DNA from: UMGS755 sp045597205
GTDB taxonomy: Bacteria > Bacillota > Clostridia > UBA1381 > UBA9506
Reading direction: 5' to 3'
Assembly (NCBI GenBank): GCA_045597205.1
Contig: JAZODT010000050.1
Location: 1 to 38,484 of the forward strand
Length of the DNA stretch: 38,484 nucleotides
Shown: positions 1-8,063 of the stretch, piece by piece
Layout of the letters: every line of letters starts with the position of its first letter
Position numbering within the stretch: position 1 is the first letter of the stretch
Notes under the pieces: model-generated
Told to the model about the DNA's origin: nothing
What the model saw: only the letters and a program-made list of their open reading frames with translations
Database searches by the model: none
Made by a program: the position numbers and the translations under genes

Positions 1-473
1 TTGCAAATTTCAGCATTTTTTATTTCCAAACCTGTAATTAATAGTAAATTTAATTCTTCTTGCGTGTCTTTTATGGCCATAACCCGTCCAAGTTCGTTGG
101 TGGTTACATAGCCGGTCATGTAGGGAATTTGCATAACAGCACTGGTTTCTGTTACCTCCAATTGAATTTTAGAAGGCAATTTTCTGCGAATTTTAACCGT
201 TTCAATTTCGGGAATTCGTAAAACAGCTTTTTTTACAGGGCGTTTGCGAACTTTAAAAATGTTCATACCCTCCGGAATGCCGGCTATCGCCGTAATTTCT
301 TCTGCTGCAATATTTTCGTTGCCGATAATTTCAATTGTTTTTATGTTAAAAAAAGGCGTGAACAGGCAAAAGCTGATGACAATAGCAGCCAAAAGCAAAC
401 AAAGCAGTACACGCCTTCTGCGGATTGCACGTTTTAATTTTCTTCTCTGTTTGGGAGAGATGGTTTTTGTCAT
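1..473 (-). CDS. ftsQ: Cell division protein FtsQ/DivIB, N-terminal part (runs off window start)
   Basis: Reading the minus strand from an ATG at 473 gives 157 codons with no stop before the window edge, so the C-terminus is missing. The product begins with a very basic cytoplasmic stretch (KQRRKLKRAIRRRR), then one membrane segment at about residues 22-42, then a POTRA-type start (FFNIKTIEIIGNENI) typical of FtsQ/DivIB. Known role of the family: bitopic divisome protein that bridges FtsL/FtsB and septal PBPs outside the membrane. It is the last visible gene of the dcw operon, 15 nt after murA, with an AGAAAGG ribosome site. Identity rests on topology, POTRA-like sequence and position. Confidence 0.9.
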   Translation of the reverse strand, partial: MTKTISPKQRRKLKRAIRRRRVLLCLLLAAIVISFCLFTPFFNIKTIEIIGNENIAAEEITAIAGIPEGMNIFKVRKRPVKKAVLRIPEIETVKIRRKLPSKIQLEVTETSAVMQIPYMTGYVTTNELGRVMAIKDTQEELNLLLITGLEIKNAEIC

Positions 474-488
474 TAGTAACAGACCTTT

Positions 489-1742
489 CTATATGCGTTT
501 AATATCAGCACCCAAACGGGTTAAGTTTTCGACCAAGTGCTCATAGCCACGGTCAATATAACAAACATTATCAATAATCGTTGTGCCATTTGCAGCCAAA
601 CCGGCAATGACTAAAGCTGCCCCGCCACGCAAATCAGTGGCGCTAACATGAGTGCCTGTGAGGGTGGCTGCGCCGGTTATAATGGCTTGATTTTGACACA
701 AAGAAATGGAAGCACCCATTTTGGCGAGCTCTGCGACAGAACGAAAGCGACTTTCAAAAATAGTTTCGCGAATGGTGCTTGTGCCTTGGGCCAGGGTCAG
801 CAAAGCTAAAAATAAAGACTGTGCATCGGTGGGAAAACCAGGGTAGGGAGCGGTAACAATTTCAGAGGGAGGGCAAAGCTTTTTGGGCGCTGTTAAACGA
901 ATGGTGCTCCCCTCGGTTTCTACACGACAGCCACACTCTGCCAACAGGGAGAGGGCGGTTTCTAAATGCTCGGGAACAGTGTGTGTTAATTCAATCTGTC
1001 CACCGGTTGCTGTTGCAAAACAAAGATAGGTTATGGCGGCAATGCGGTCGGGCATAATGGTGTAATCGGCAGCGTGAAGGCGTTTCACACCTTCGATTTC
1101 CAAACGGTTAGTGCCGGCCCCGCGAATGTGAGCACCCATAGCATTTAAAAAACAAGCCAAATCTACAATCTCCGGCTCTTGTGCAACATTTTCCACAATG
1201 GTTACGCCCTCTGTCAGACAAGAGGCGAGCATAACATTTTCTGTTGCACCAACACTGGGGAAAGCAAGGGTTAAAGAGGTGCTTTTTAATTTACGGCCGC
1301 TTACATATAAATAACCTTTTTTTTCTTTAATTACACAGCCTAGGTCCTCTAGGGCTTTAATATGTAAATCAATTGGTCTTGGACCCAGTTCACAGCCTCC
1401 GGGCATAGAAATTCTGGCTTTGTGGTTTCGGGCAGTGATAGCACCCATAAAAATAATGGAGGAGCGCAATTGACGCATTAGATATTCAGGAATATGTCCG
1501 TCCAATTTTCCTCGGGCATCAATGGTCAGCGTGTTGCCGGCCCGGGTGATGCGTGCGCCTAAATATTGTAAAATTTCAATGGTAATGGTAACGTCCTTAA
1601 GGTTGGGACAGTTGTGAATAACATTCACGCCGTCATCACATAAAATTGATGCGGCCAGTATGGGCAGAACAGCATTTTTTGCGCCGTGCATGGCAAGGGT
1701 ACCATGAATGGGCTTGCCACCTTGAATTATCAGCCTGCTCAT
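489..1742 (-). CDS. murA: UDP-N-acetylglucosamine 1-carboxyvinyltransferase MurA
   Basis: A 417-aa protein of normal MurA length. It transfers enolpyruvate from PEP to UDP-GlcNAc in the cytoplasm, the first committed step of peptidoglycan synthesis. Lys22 in the GAKNAVLP motif and Cys117 in PGGCELGPRPIDLHI match the conserved catalytic/substrate residues (Lys22 and Cys115 of E. coli). Retention of the loop Cys predicts a fosfomycin-targetable enzyme. The start is preceded by AGGAGGTG. It lies between murG and ftsQ, where many bacteria have murC/murB. It ends at TAG, which shows that TAG is an ordinary stop codon in this genome. Firmicutes often carry two MurA paralogues; a second copy cannot be assessed here. 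Confidence 0.96.
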   Translation of the reverse strand: MSRLIIQGGKPIHGTLAMHGAKNAVLPILAASILCDDGVNVIHNCPNLKDVTITIEILQYLGARITRAGNTLTIDARGKLDGHIPEYLMRQLRSSIIFMGAITARNHKARISMPGGCELGPRPIDLHIKALEDLGCVIKEKKGYLYVSGRKLKSTSLTLAFPSVGATENVMLASCLTEGVTIVENVAQEPEIVDLACFLNAMGAHIRGAGTNRLEIEGVKRLHAADYTIMPDRIAAITYLCFATATGGQIELTHTVPEHLETALSLLAECGCRVETEGSTIRLTAPKKLCPPSEIVTAPYPGFPTDAQSLFLALLTLAQGTSTIRETIFESRFRSVAELAKMGASISLCQNQAIITGAATLTGTHVSATDLRGGAALVIAGLAANGTTIIDNVCYIDRGYEHLVENLTRLGADIKRI

Positions 1743-1860
1743 ATCATTACACCTCCTGATATTGTGACGAAGTACAAACCTTGGTTTGCGCCTCTGTCAG
1801 TACCGAAAAACGATTACAATATCATAATATGCAGGCGATTTTCAATTGCTACAAAAGTGT

Positions 1861-2955
1861 TTAGCTGTGTTTTAAAAGTGCCAGTGCAGCATCGCAAATA
1901 CGCTTTGCGCCATCGGTGATACCTGCTTTTTTGGCTTTGGCGGCCATCATGGCGGTTTGTTGGGGATTTTCAATAATTTCACAAATGGAACGATAAAGCG
2001 TTTTCCCGGTTAACTCACGATCGCAAATCATTAAAGCACAGCCGGCATTTACCAGACTTTTGGCGTTGTGCGTCTGATGGTCGTGAGCAACGTTGGGCGA
2101 GGGGATTAAAATAGAAGGTTTGCCCAAAGCACAAAGCTCACTGACGGTGAGAGCACCGGCACGGCCAATGACCACATCGGCAGCGGCCATCACAACATCC
2201 ATCTGGTGAATATAGGGCTCAATACGAATGGCCTTATTTATATTTTTAATTTTTGCTTTTATATCTTCATAATACCGTTGTCCTGTTCCTAACAAAAACT
2301 GAAAACGGCTGGTATCTTCGTTGTTTAAAAGGTCAGTTACAGCTTCGTTTAAACGGGCAGCGCCCAAACTGCCGCCGAAGGCCACCACAAAGGGACGCTC
2401 ATCTAAATTTAACTGTTTTCTGGCAGCATGATAATCAATCTCTAGCATCTCACGGCGGATGGGATTTCCCGTTAAAATGCATTTGGCAGCCAGTTTTTCT
2501 TTTAAATATTTTTTCGTATCGTTAAAACTGATGCAAATACAATCAGCCTGGGGTGCTGCCAATTTAACTGTTACGCCCGGAATAACATTTTGTTCGTGAA
2601 TAACGGTGGGGATTTTTAGGCTGTGCGCAGCAAACAAAACCGGGGCACAAACATAACCGCCGGTGCCGATGACTACATCAGGCTGAAACTCTTTAATAAT
2701 TTTTTTAGCATGCTTTATGGCAGTAAAAAACTGTTGTAAAACCATTATATTTTTTAGTGTTAATTTGCGGATTAAGCCGGAAACTTTAATATATTGGATT
2801 GGCCAGCCCGCCTTGGGAACAAGCTGACTTTCTAGGCCTTTTTCTGTTCCGATAAATAAAACTTCTGCTTTGTGTTCCAAAACAAACTGAGAAGCAATAG
2901 CCAATGCGGGGTTAATGTGGCCTGCTGTACCACCGCCGGAAATAATAATTTTCAT
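1861..2955 (-). CDS. murG: UDP-GlcNAc:undecaprenyl-PP-MurNAc-pentapeptide GlcNAc transferase MurG
   Basis: A 364-aa GT28-family glycosyltransferase of standard length. It converts lipid I to lipid II on the inner face of the membrane. The N-terminal GGGTAGHINPALAIA glycine-rich motif, the central GTGGYVCAP and FGGSLGA motifs, and the C-terminal nucleotide-sugar site GRAGALTVSELCALGKPSILIPSP are all present. It follows ftsW by 19 nt. The 118-nt gap before murA is the largest in this downstream part of the operon and holds only a short AAACC/GGTTT dyad (1776-1787) and no convincing promoter or terminator. Confidence 0.97.
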   Translation of the reverse strand: MKIIISGGGTAGHINPALAIASQFVLEHKAEVLFIGTEKGLESQLVPKAGWPIQYIKVSGLIRKLTLKNIMVLQQFFTAIKHAKKIIKEFQPDVVIGTGGYVCAPVLFAAHSLKIPTVIHEQNVIPGVTVKLAAPQADCICISFNDTKKYLKEKLAAKCILTGNPIRREMLEIDYHAARKQLNLDERPFVVAFGGSLGAARLNEAVTDLLNNEDTSRFQFLLGTGQRYYEDIKAKIKNINKAIRIEPYIHQMDVVMAAADVVIGRAGALTVSELCALGKPSILIPSPNVAHDHQTHNAKSLVNAGCALMICDRELTGKTLYRSICEIIENPQQTAMMAAKAKKAGITDGAKRICDAALALLKHS

Positions 2956-2974
2956 ATTTTCAAATCCTTTATAA

Positions 2975-4123
2975 TTAAAGTGTTTGTTTTTTATATTTAG
3001 AAACGTTTAAAATAATGCCCATAGCGGCTAAAAGGAAGAAAAGGGATGAGCCGCCAGCGGAGAAGAAGGGAAGTGGAATACCGGTGGTGGGAATGGAAGA
3101 GGTTACAACGGCAATGTTTAAAATAACCTGAACCCCTACCAAAGCGATAATGCCGGTTACCAAAAGACAACCAAAGGTATCCGGTGCGCTGATGGCAACT
3201 TTCATTCCTCGCCACAAAAGAATACCGAAAAGAATTAATATGGCAATAGCACCAATCAACCCTAATTCCTCACAAATAATAGAAAAAATAAAGTCGTTCT
3301 GTGGCTCGGATACATATAAAAACTTTTGTCTTGAATTACCAAAACCAACGCCAAACAAACCGCCGGAACCAATGGCATAGAGGGACTGAATAATCTGCCA
3401 ACCGGCACCTAAAGCATCAGAAAAGGGGTCTAAAAATGTTGTCCATCTAGCTAAACGGTAAGGCTCTAAAGCAATGGCCAAAATGCCGGCACCAGCAACG
3501 GGAACAGAAAGAAGAGCAAAATGCAAAATTTTTGCACCAGAAACAAGCAACATAATGACCAATGTTAAACCAATAATAATACAAATGGAAAGGTGGGGCT
3601 CAAGCAACAATAAGCCCATAAAAACCAACATAATGGCAAGATAGCGGATTAAATAATTAAATTTTTTAATGTTATCACGTGTTTGTGCCAAGCTGGCAGC
3701 GAAATAAATAATTAATGCAATTTTAGCAATTTCAGAGGGCTGAAAGCTTAAACCGCCAACGCCCAACCAACGTTTAGCGCCATTAATATCCTGCCCGATA
3801 ATGAGAACGGCCAAAAGTAAAACAGCACTAATGACCAACAAAGGAAACGCCAACTTTTTATAACGGCGATAGTCAAAATTGGCAGTCACAAACATGGCGC
3901 CAATGCCTAATATTGCCCAAATGCTTTGTCTTTTGATAAAATATAAGCCGTCTTCAAAATAATAATAGGCATAGGGATAACTGGCGGAAAAAACCATTAA
4001 AAGTCCTAATGCCAGCAATAAAACAACCATAAAAAGAAAACCAAAATCAAAGCCGGTTTTGGTTAATTTGGATTTAGAAAGCTGTTTTTTGGATGCTGGT
4101 TTTCTGGCAGATTGTGTTATCAC
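2975..4123 (-). CDS. ftsW: SEDS peptidoglycan glycosyltransferase FtsW/SpoVE
   Basis: A 382-aa polytopic membrane protein with about ten hydrophobic segments and SEDS family signatures: GGLSFQPSEIAK, the QSLYAIGSGGLFGVGFGNSRQKFLYVSE-type region and GIPLPFFSAGGSSL near the C-terminus. SEDS proteins polymerise lipid II together with a class B PBP, here presumably the product of 8064-10259. The start is GTG at 4123 behind AGGAGGGGG. It lies 14 nt after mraY with no murD in between, which is the usual murD position in the canonical dcw order. FtsW and the sporulation-specific SpoVE cannot be told apart from sequence alone, so the symbol is given for the family role. Confidence 0.93.
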   Translation of the reverse strand: MITQSARKPASKKQLSKSKLTKTGFDFGFLFMVVLLLALGLLMVFSASYPYAYYYFEDGLYFIKRQSIWAILGIGAMFVTANFDYRRYKKLAFPLLVISAVLLLAVLIIGQDINGAKRWLGVGGLSFQPSEIAKIALIIYFAASLAQTRDNIKKFNYLIRYLAIMLVFMGLLLLEPHLSICIIIGLTLVIMLLVSGAKILHFALLSVPVAGAGILAIALEPYRLARWTTFLDPFSDALGAGWQIIQSLYAIGSGGLFGVGFGNSRQKFLYVSEPQNDFIFSIICEELGLIGAIAILILFGILLWRGMKVAISAPDTFGCLLVTGIIALVGVQVILNIAVVTSSIPTTGIPLPFFSAGGSSLFFLLAAMGIILNVSKYKKQTL

Positions 4124-4137
4124 AGAAAATCCCCCTC

Positions 4138-5115
4138 CTAAGCCAAAAGTAAAGGTTTAACACATAAAAAACCGATGATGCATAAAAATAATGTTGCAGT
4201 GCTGAACAACAAAACAATTTTGGCTTCATTTAAACCGCACATTTCAAAATGGTGATGAATCGGACTCATTTTAAAAATGCGCTTGCCGGTTAATTTAAAG
4301 CTGGTTACCTGCATAATAACCGATAAGGTTTCCATTAAATAAACGCCACCCACAATAATTAAAATAAGTGGCATTTTAAGCATGGTGGCACTTACAGCGA
4401 TGGCACCTCCTAAGAAAAGAGAACCGGTGTCACCCATAAAGACTTTTGCAGGATGAGCATTAAAGAACAAAAAGCCAAGGCAACCGCCGGCGACAGCGCT
4501 AATAAAAATGCCGATGATGGAATCGGTTAAAAAAGCACATAAAAGGAAAAACAGGCTGACAATCAATGTTACGCTGGAGGCTAAGCCGTCTAACCCATCT
4601 GTTAGGTTTACACTATTTACCACAGAAAGTTGCACAAGAATGGTTAACGGAATAATAAACAAACCAATATCTATGGTATGGGACATAAAGGGGATAATTA
4701 ATTCGCCGCTTATATGTCCCATATAATTCATGGTAAGCGTGCTCAGGATAGCAACCAGCAACTGTGCTAAAAATTTTTGCTTGGCAGATAAGCCTAAGTT
4801 TCTCTTTTTTAAAACTTTAATAAAATCATCAATAAAACCGATGATGCCATAAGCAAGAGCGGTTAAAACGGGAATCATCAAATCGTAACGAATTTTAAAC
4901 TGAAACAGCATAACGACAATAGATGCGATTAAAGAAGAAAGAATAAATCCAATGCCGCCCATGGTGGGAGTACCGCTTTTAATTTGATGCCAGCTTGGCC
5001 CCTCATCGCGAATGCTTTGGCCAAATTTTAAACGTCGTAACATAGGAATGAGGAACGGTGTGATTAATAAGCACAAAATGATGGATAAAGCGGCAGAAAT
5101 TAATATGCTGTTCAT
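4138..5115 (-). CDS. mraY: Phospho-N-acetylmuramoyl-pentapeptide transferase MraY
   Basis: A 325-aa integral membrane enzyme that makes lipid I by transferring phospho-MurNAc-pentapeptide to undecaprenyl phosphate. It shows family motifs in order: GTPTMGGIGF, GFIDDFIKV (Asp pair), NSVNLTDGLDGLA, FFNAHPAKVFMGDTGSLFLGG, and the terminal MSPIHHHFE. About ten hydrophobic helices span the protein. The ATG start follows a GGAGAG ribosome site. It sits between murF and ftsW, in the usual dcw context. Confidence 0.97.
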   Translation of the reverse strand: MNSILISAALSIILCLLITPFLIPMLRRLKFGQSIRDEGPSWHQIKSGTPTMGGIGFILSSLIASIVVMLFQFKIRYDLMIPVLTALAYGIIGFIDDFIKVLKKRNLGLSAKQKFLAQLLVAILSTLTMNYMGHISGELIIPFMSHTIDIGLFIIPLTILVQLSVVNSVNLTDGLDGLASSVTLIVSLFFLLCAFLTDSIIGIFISAVAGGCLGFLFFNAHPAKVFMGDTGSLFLGGAIAVSATMLKMPLILIIVGGVYLMETLSVIMQVTSFKLTGKRIFKMSPIHHHFEMCGLNEAKIVLLFSTATLFLCIIGFLCVKPLLLA

Positions 5116-5152
5116 AGGGAATCTCTCCTTTGTTATGACTTAATTTTTGTGT

Positions 5153-6511
5153 TTATTCTTTTGTTAAATAGTCCGTTACACGCTCAAGTTGCATAGCCCG
5201 TGAGCCTTTAATCAAAATAGAATCATTTGCCTTAACAAAAGCGCCTAACGTTTGATTTAATTCGTCCATATCCGTAAACGAAAAAACCAAATTCATGCCG
5301 GCTTCTTTGGCACTTTGGGCAGCAAAAGCTGCATTTTTGCCAAAAGCAAAGAGAGCATCAGCCCCCAAGATCATTGCCTGCCGGCCAATGGTGCGGTGGG
5401 CAGATTCTGTGTGTTCGCCCAATTCTTTAATGTCGCCCAAAACAGCGATTTTGCGTCCTGGGCGTGCGCAGAGCACCTTTAAAGCGGCTTCTACAGAAGC
5501 AGGCGCTGCATTATAACAATCATTGATGATGGTTAATTGATTGTGATGTATTATTTGCATCCGTTTATCTGTAGCAACATAGGACTTGAGCGCCTGTGCA
5601 GCTTCTTCTAAAGGAATGCCCAATGCAAGACCTGTAGCGCAGGCAAGCAGTGCATTCATCGCATTATGCTCACCGGGCAGGGGCAATGTAACAGGCACAG
5701 CCTGGTGGCCATACATGGCGGTAAAGGAAAGGCTCTCTGTTGTGGTTTTAATATCTTTTGCATAAAGGTCACAATTTGTGTTCAAACCAACTGTGATGGT
5801 TTTACGATTAATGTCCTGCAAATGAGCCGCAAGAATCGGGTCATCGCCATTTATAATCACTGTTCCCTCTAGCTTAATGTGAGGAAAAAGCTCGGCTTTT
5901 GCCTTATAAATATTTTCCTGTGAACCCAGTTTTTCAATATGAGAAAGACCGATGTTGGTCACAATGCCTATGTCTGGTTTAACCATGGCTGCCAAGTAAT
6001 CAATTTCGCCAAAACCGCTCATGCCCATTTCTGTAATGGCGGTCTCGTGGTTGTTTTCAAGACGAAAAAGGGTTAGGGGCAGGCCAATGTCATTATTAAA
6101 ATTGCCACTGGTTTTTAAAACATTTAAATGTGTGGATAAAACTGTTGCAGTTAATTCTTTAACGGTGGTTTTGCCGACACTGCCGGTAACGGCAATAAAG
6201 GGAATGTTAAACTGTTTTCTGTAAAAAGCAGCTAAGGCCCCCAGGGCTTTTCTAGTGTCGTTAACAGCAATTAACGTTTTGCCCTCTACGATTTCGTGTT
6301 TTGCTGTTAAAGAGGCAACACAACCGCTTTCTAAAGCGAGGTTAATAAAATCGTGTGCATCGAAAGTTTCCCCAACTATAGGGACGAATAATGCACCGGG
6401 TGTGATTTTTCTTGTATCAGTGCAAATAGCGGTGACAGAATTATGTAAGTCACCGCAGAGAAGAGTGCCGCCAGTAGCGGCAACAATATCTTTAATTGTT
6501 AAGGTGTTCAT
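5153..6511 (-). CDS. murF: UDP-MurNAc-tripeptide:D-Ala-D-Ala ligase MurF
   Basis: A 452-aa cytoplasmic Mur ligase that adds D-Ala-D-Ala to UDP-MurNAc-tripeptide with ATP. The N-terminal domain has CTDTRKITPGALFVP, the central ATP-binding motif is VTGSVGKTTVKE at about residues 109-120, followed by NNDIGLPLTLFRL and TEMGMSGFGEI (MurF-type). The C-terminal domain has NDCYNAAPASVEAAL and AVLGDIKELG. Length and motifs match MurF rather than MurC, MurD or MurE. It follows murE by 28 nt. Confidence 0.96.
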   Translation of the reverse strand: MNTLTIKDIVAATGGTLLCGDLHNSVTAICTDTRKITPGALFVPIVGETFDAHDFINLALESGCVASLTAKHEIVEGKTLIAVNDTRKALGALAAFYRKQFNIPFIAVTGSVGKTTVKELTATVLSTHLNVLKTSGNFNNDIGLPLTLFRLENNHETAITEMGMSGFGEIDYLAAMVKPDIGIVTNIGLSHIEKLGSQENIYKAKAELFPHIKLEGTVIINGDDPILAAHLQDINRKTITVGLNTNCDLYAKDIKTTTESLSFTAMYGHQAVPVTLPLPGEHNAMNALLACATGLALGIPLEEAAQALKSYVATDKRMQIIHHNQLTIINDCYNAAPASVEAALKVLCARPGRKIAVLGDIKELGEHTESAHRTIGRQAMILGADALFAFGKNAAFAAQSAKEAGMNLVFSFTDMDELNQTLGAFVKANDSILIKGSRAMQLERVTDYLTKE

Positions 6512-6539
6512 TTTTGTTCATCCCTTCAAGGATTTCGTT

Positions 6540-7988
6540 TTAATTTTCAGTTTTAGTTGCTAAAACATCGCGGATAACTTCCCGTTCATCAAAGTGTCGC
6601 TTTTCCGTACCAATAATCTGATACGTTTCGTGGCCTTTGCCGGCTAAAATAATACAATCTCCCGGCAATGCTTCTTCCATTGCATAGAAAATGGCTTCGC
6701 GGCGGTTTTCTATGACAGTATATGCGCAGGCGGTGCGTTTCATGCCTTCCTCAATTTGACGGATAATACTGATGGGGTTTTCGGTTCTGGGATTATCAGA
6801 GGTAATAATACAAAAATCTGAAAGGGTGCCTGCAATCTTGCCCATAATCGAGCGTTTAACCGGGTCACGGTCGCCGCCGCAACCAAAGAGGGTTACTACA
6901 CGGCCCTGTGCAAATCCTTTCACCGTTTTAATAATGTTTTCCAAACCATCCGGTGTGTGGGCATAATCAATTAAAACGGTATAATCCGTGCCGGTGTAAA
7001 TTGTTTCGGCACGGCCGGGGACGCCTTTTGCCACCAATAAAGCATCGGCAATGGTTTTTGGCTCAATGCCTAAAGAGGCGCAGGTTGCAAAAGCGGCTAA
7101 ACAATTATAAACAGAAAATTTGCCGGGAATACCCAAACGAACGGACAACAGCTCCTTTTCTGTATTTAAATCAAAAATGACGCCACGGGGAGAAATGCGA
7201 TGGTCTTCAGCACGAAAAGTGGCAGCCTGATCAATAGCATAGGTCGCCATAGGACAATGAATTTCCTTTGTTAAGCGCTCACCATAAGCATCATCTATAT
7301 TAATGATGGCTGTTTCACACATATCAAACAGCATACGTTTGGCTAAATAATAATTTTCCATGGTTTTGTGAAAATCCAAGTGGTCCTGGGTTAAATTAGT
7401 GAAGGTAGCCGTTGTAAAATGAATGCCGAACACACGATGCAAAAACAGAGAATGCGAAGAAACCTCCATGACCACATGATCTACGCCTTCCTCTGCCATG
7501 CGGGCAAACAAAGCAATTAAGTCTAAAGATTCCGGCGTAGTGCGATCGGCGGGCAAAACAGTACTGCCAATCATATTGGCATTGGTGCCAATTAAGCCCA
7601 CTTTTTTTCCGCTGTATTCCAAAACACTTTTAATTAAGGTTGTCACTGTGGTTTTGCCATTGGTACCGGTTACGGCAACAATTTTCATTTTTTGCTCAGG
7701 ATGACCGTAAAAGTTTTCGGCAGCTAATGCCATGGCTTTGCGGGTGTCCTCTGTTTTAAAACAAGGAACAGGAAGTCCTTTAGTTTCATCCTGCATTAAA
7801 ATGGCAGCAGCACCGTTTTTGATGGCGCTATCAATAAAAAGATGGCCATCGGTTTGATATCCTTTAATGCAAATAAACAGATTCCCCGGTTTTACGCAAC
7901 GGGAATCATAGGCGATACCGGTTATGTCAATATCTTGCTTTATTGGTTGGAGTAGTGTAATACCCTCCAGTATGCTACGAAGTTTCAT
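6540..7988 (-). CDS. murE: UDP-MurNAc-dipeptide:meso-diaminopimelate ligase MurE
   Basis: A 482-aa Mur ligase. The frame stays open upstream to 8054, but the ATG at 7988 (MKLRSILEG) fits family starts and has an AGAAAGGCG site upstream, so the extra 22 residues are probably not translated. The ATP-binding motif VTGTNGKTTVTTL, the TTPESL substrate motif, the EVSSHSL motif, NLTQDHLDFH and GCGGDRD are present. The C-terminal DNPR motif (SDNPRTENP) is the signature of meso-DAP-adding MurE enzymes, in contrast to the Lys-adding type. This suggests an A1-gamma (meso-DAP) peptidoglycan; that is inference from family knowledge. Confidence 0.95.
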   Translation of the reverse strand: MKLRSILEGITLLQPIKQDIDITGIAYDSRCVKPGNLFICIKGYQTDGHLFIDSAIKNGAAAILMQDETKGLPVPCFKTEDTRKAMALAAENFYGHPEQKMKIVAVTGTNGKTTVTTLIKSVLEYSGKKVGLIGTNANMIGSTVLPADRTTPESLDLIALFARMAEEGVDHVVMEVSSHSLFLHRVFGIHFTTATFTNLTQDHLDFHKTMENYYLAKRMLFDMCETAIINIDDAYGERLTKEIHCPMATYAIDQAATFRAEDHRISPRGVIFDLNTEKELLSVRLGIPGKFSVYNCLAAFATCASLGIEPKTIADALLVAKGVPGRAETIYTGTDYTVLIDYAHTPDGLENIIKTVKGFAQGRVVTLFGCGGDRDPVKRSIMGKIAGTLSDFCIITSDNPRTENPISIIRQIEEGMKRTACAYTVIENRREAIFYAMEEALPGDCIILAGKGHETYQIIGTEKRHFDEREVIRDVLATKTEN

Positions 7989-8063
7989 GGTTTCCCATCG
8001 CCTTTCTGTTCGCAAAGTGAAAGGATGTTTTGTTCTTTGCTGCGAACAAAGCAAAGTTTTATG

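Noticed and set aside
8008..8056. Overlapping dyads (GTTCGCAAAG and TTTGTTC/GAACAAA) between murE and the class B PBP gene
   Set aside because: The pairings are imperfect and overlap, there is no T tail, and they lie inside an operon, so I do not call a terminator or operator.
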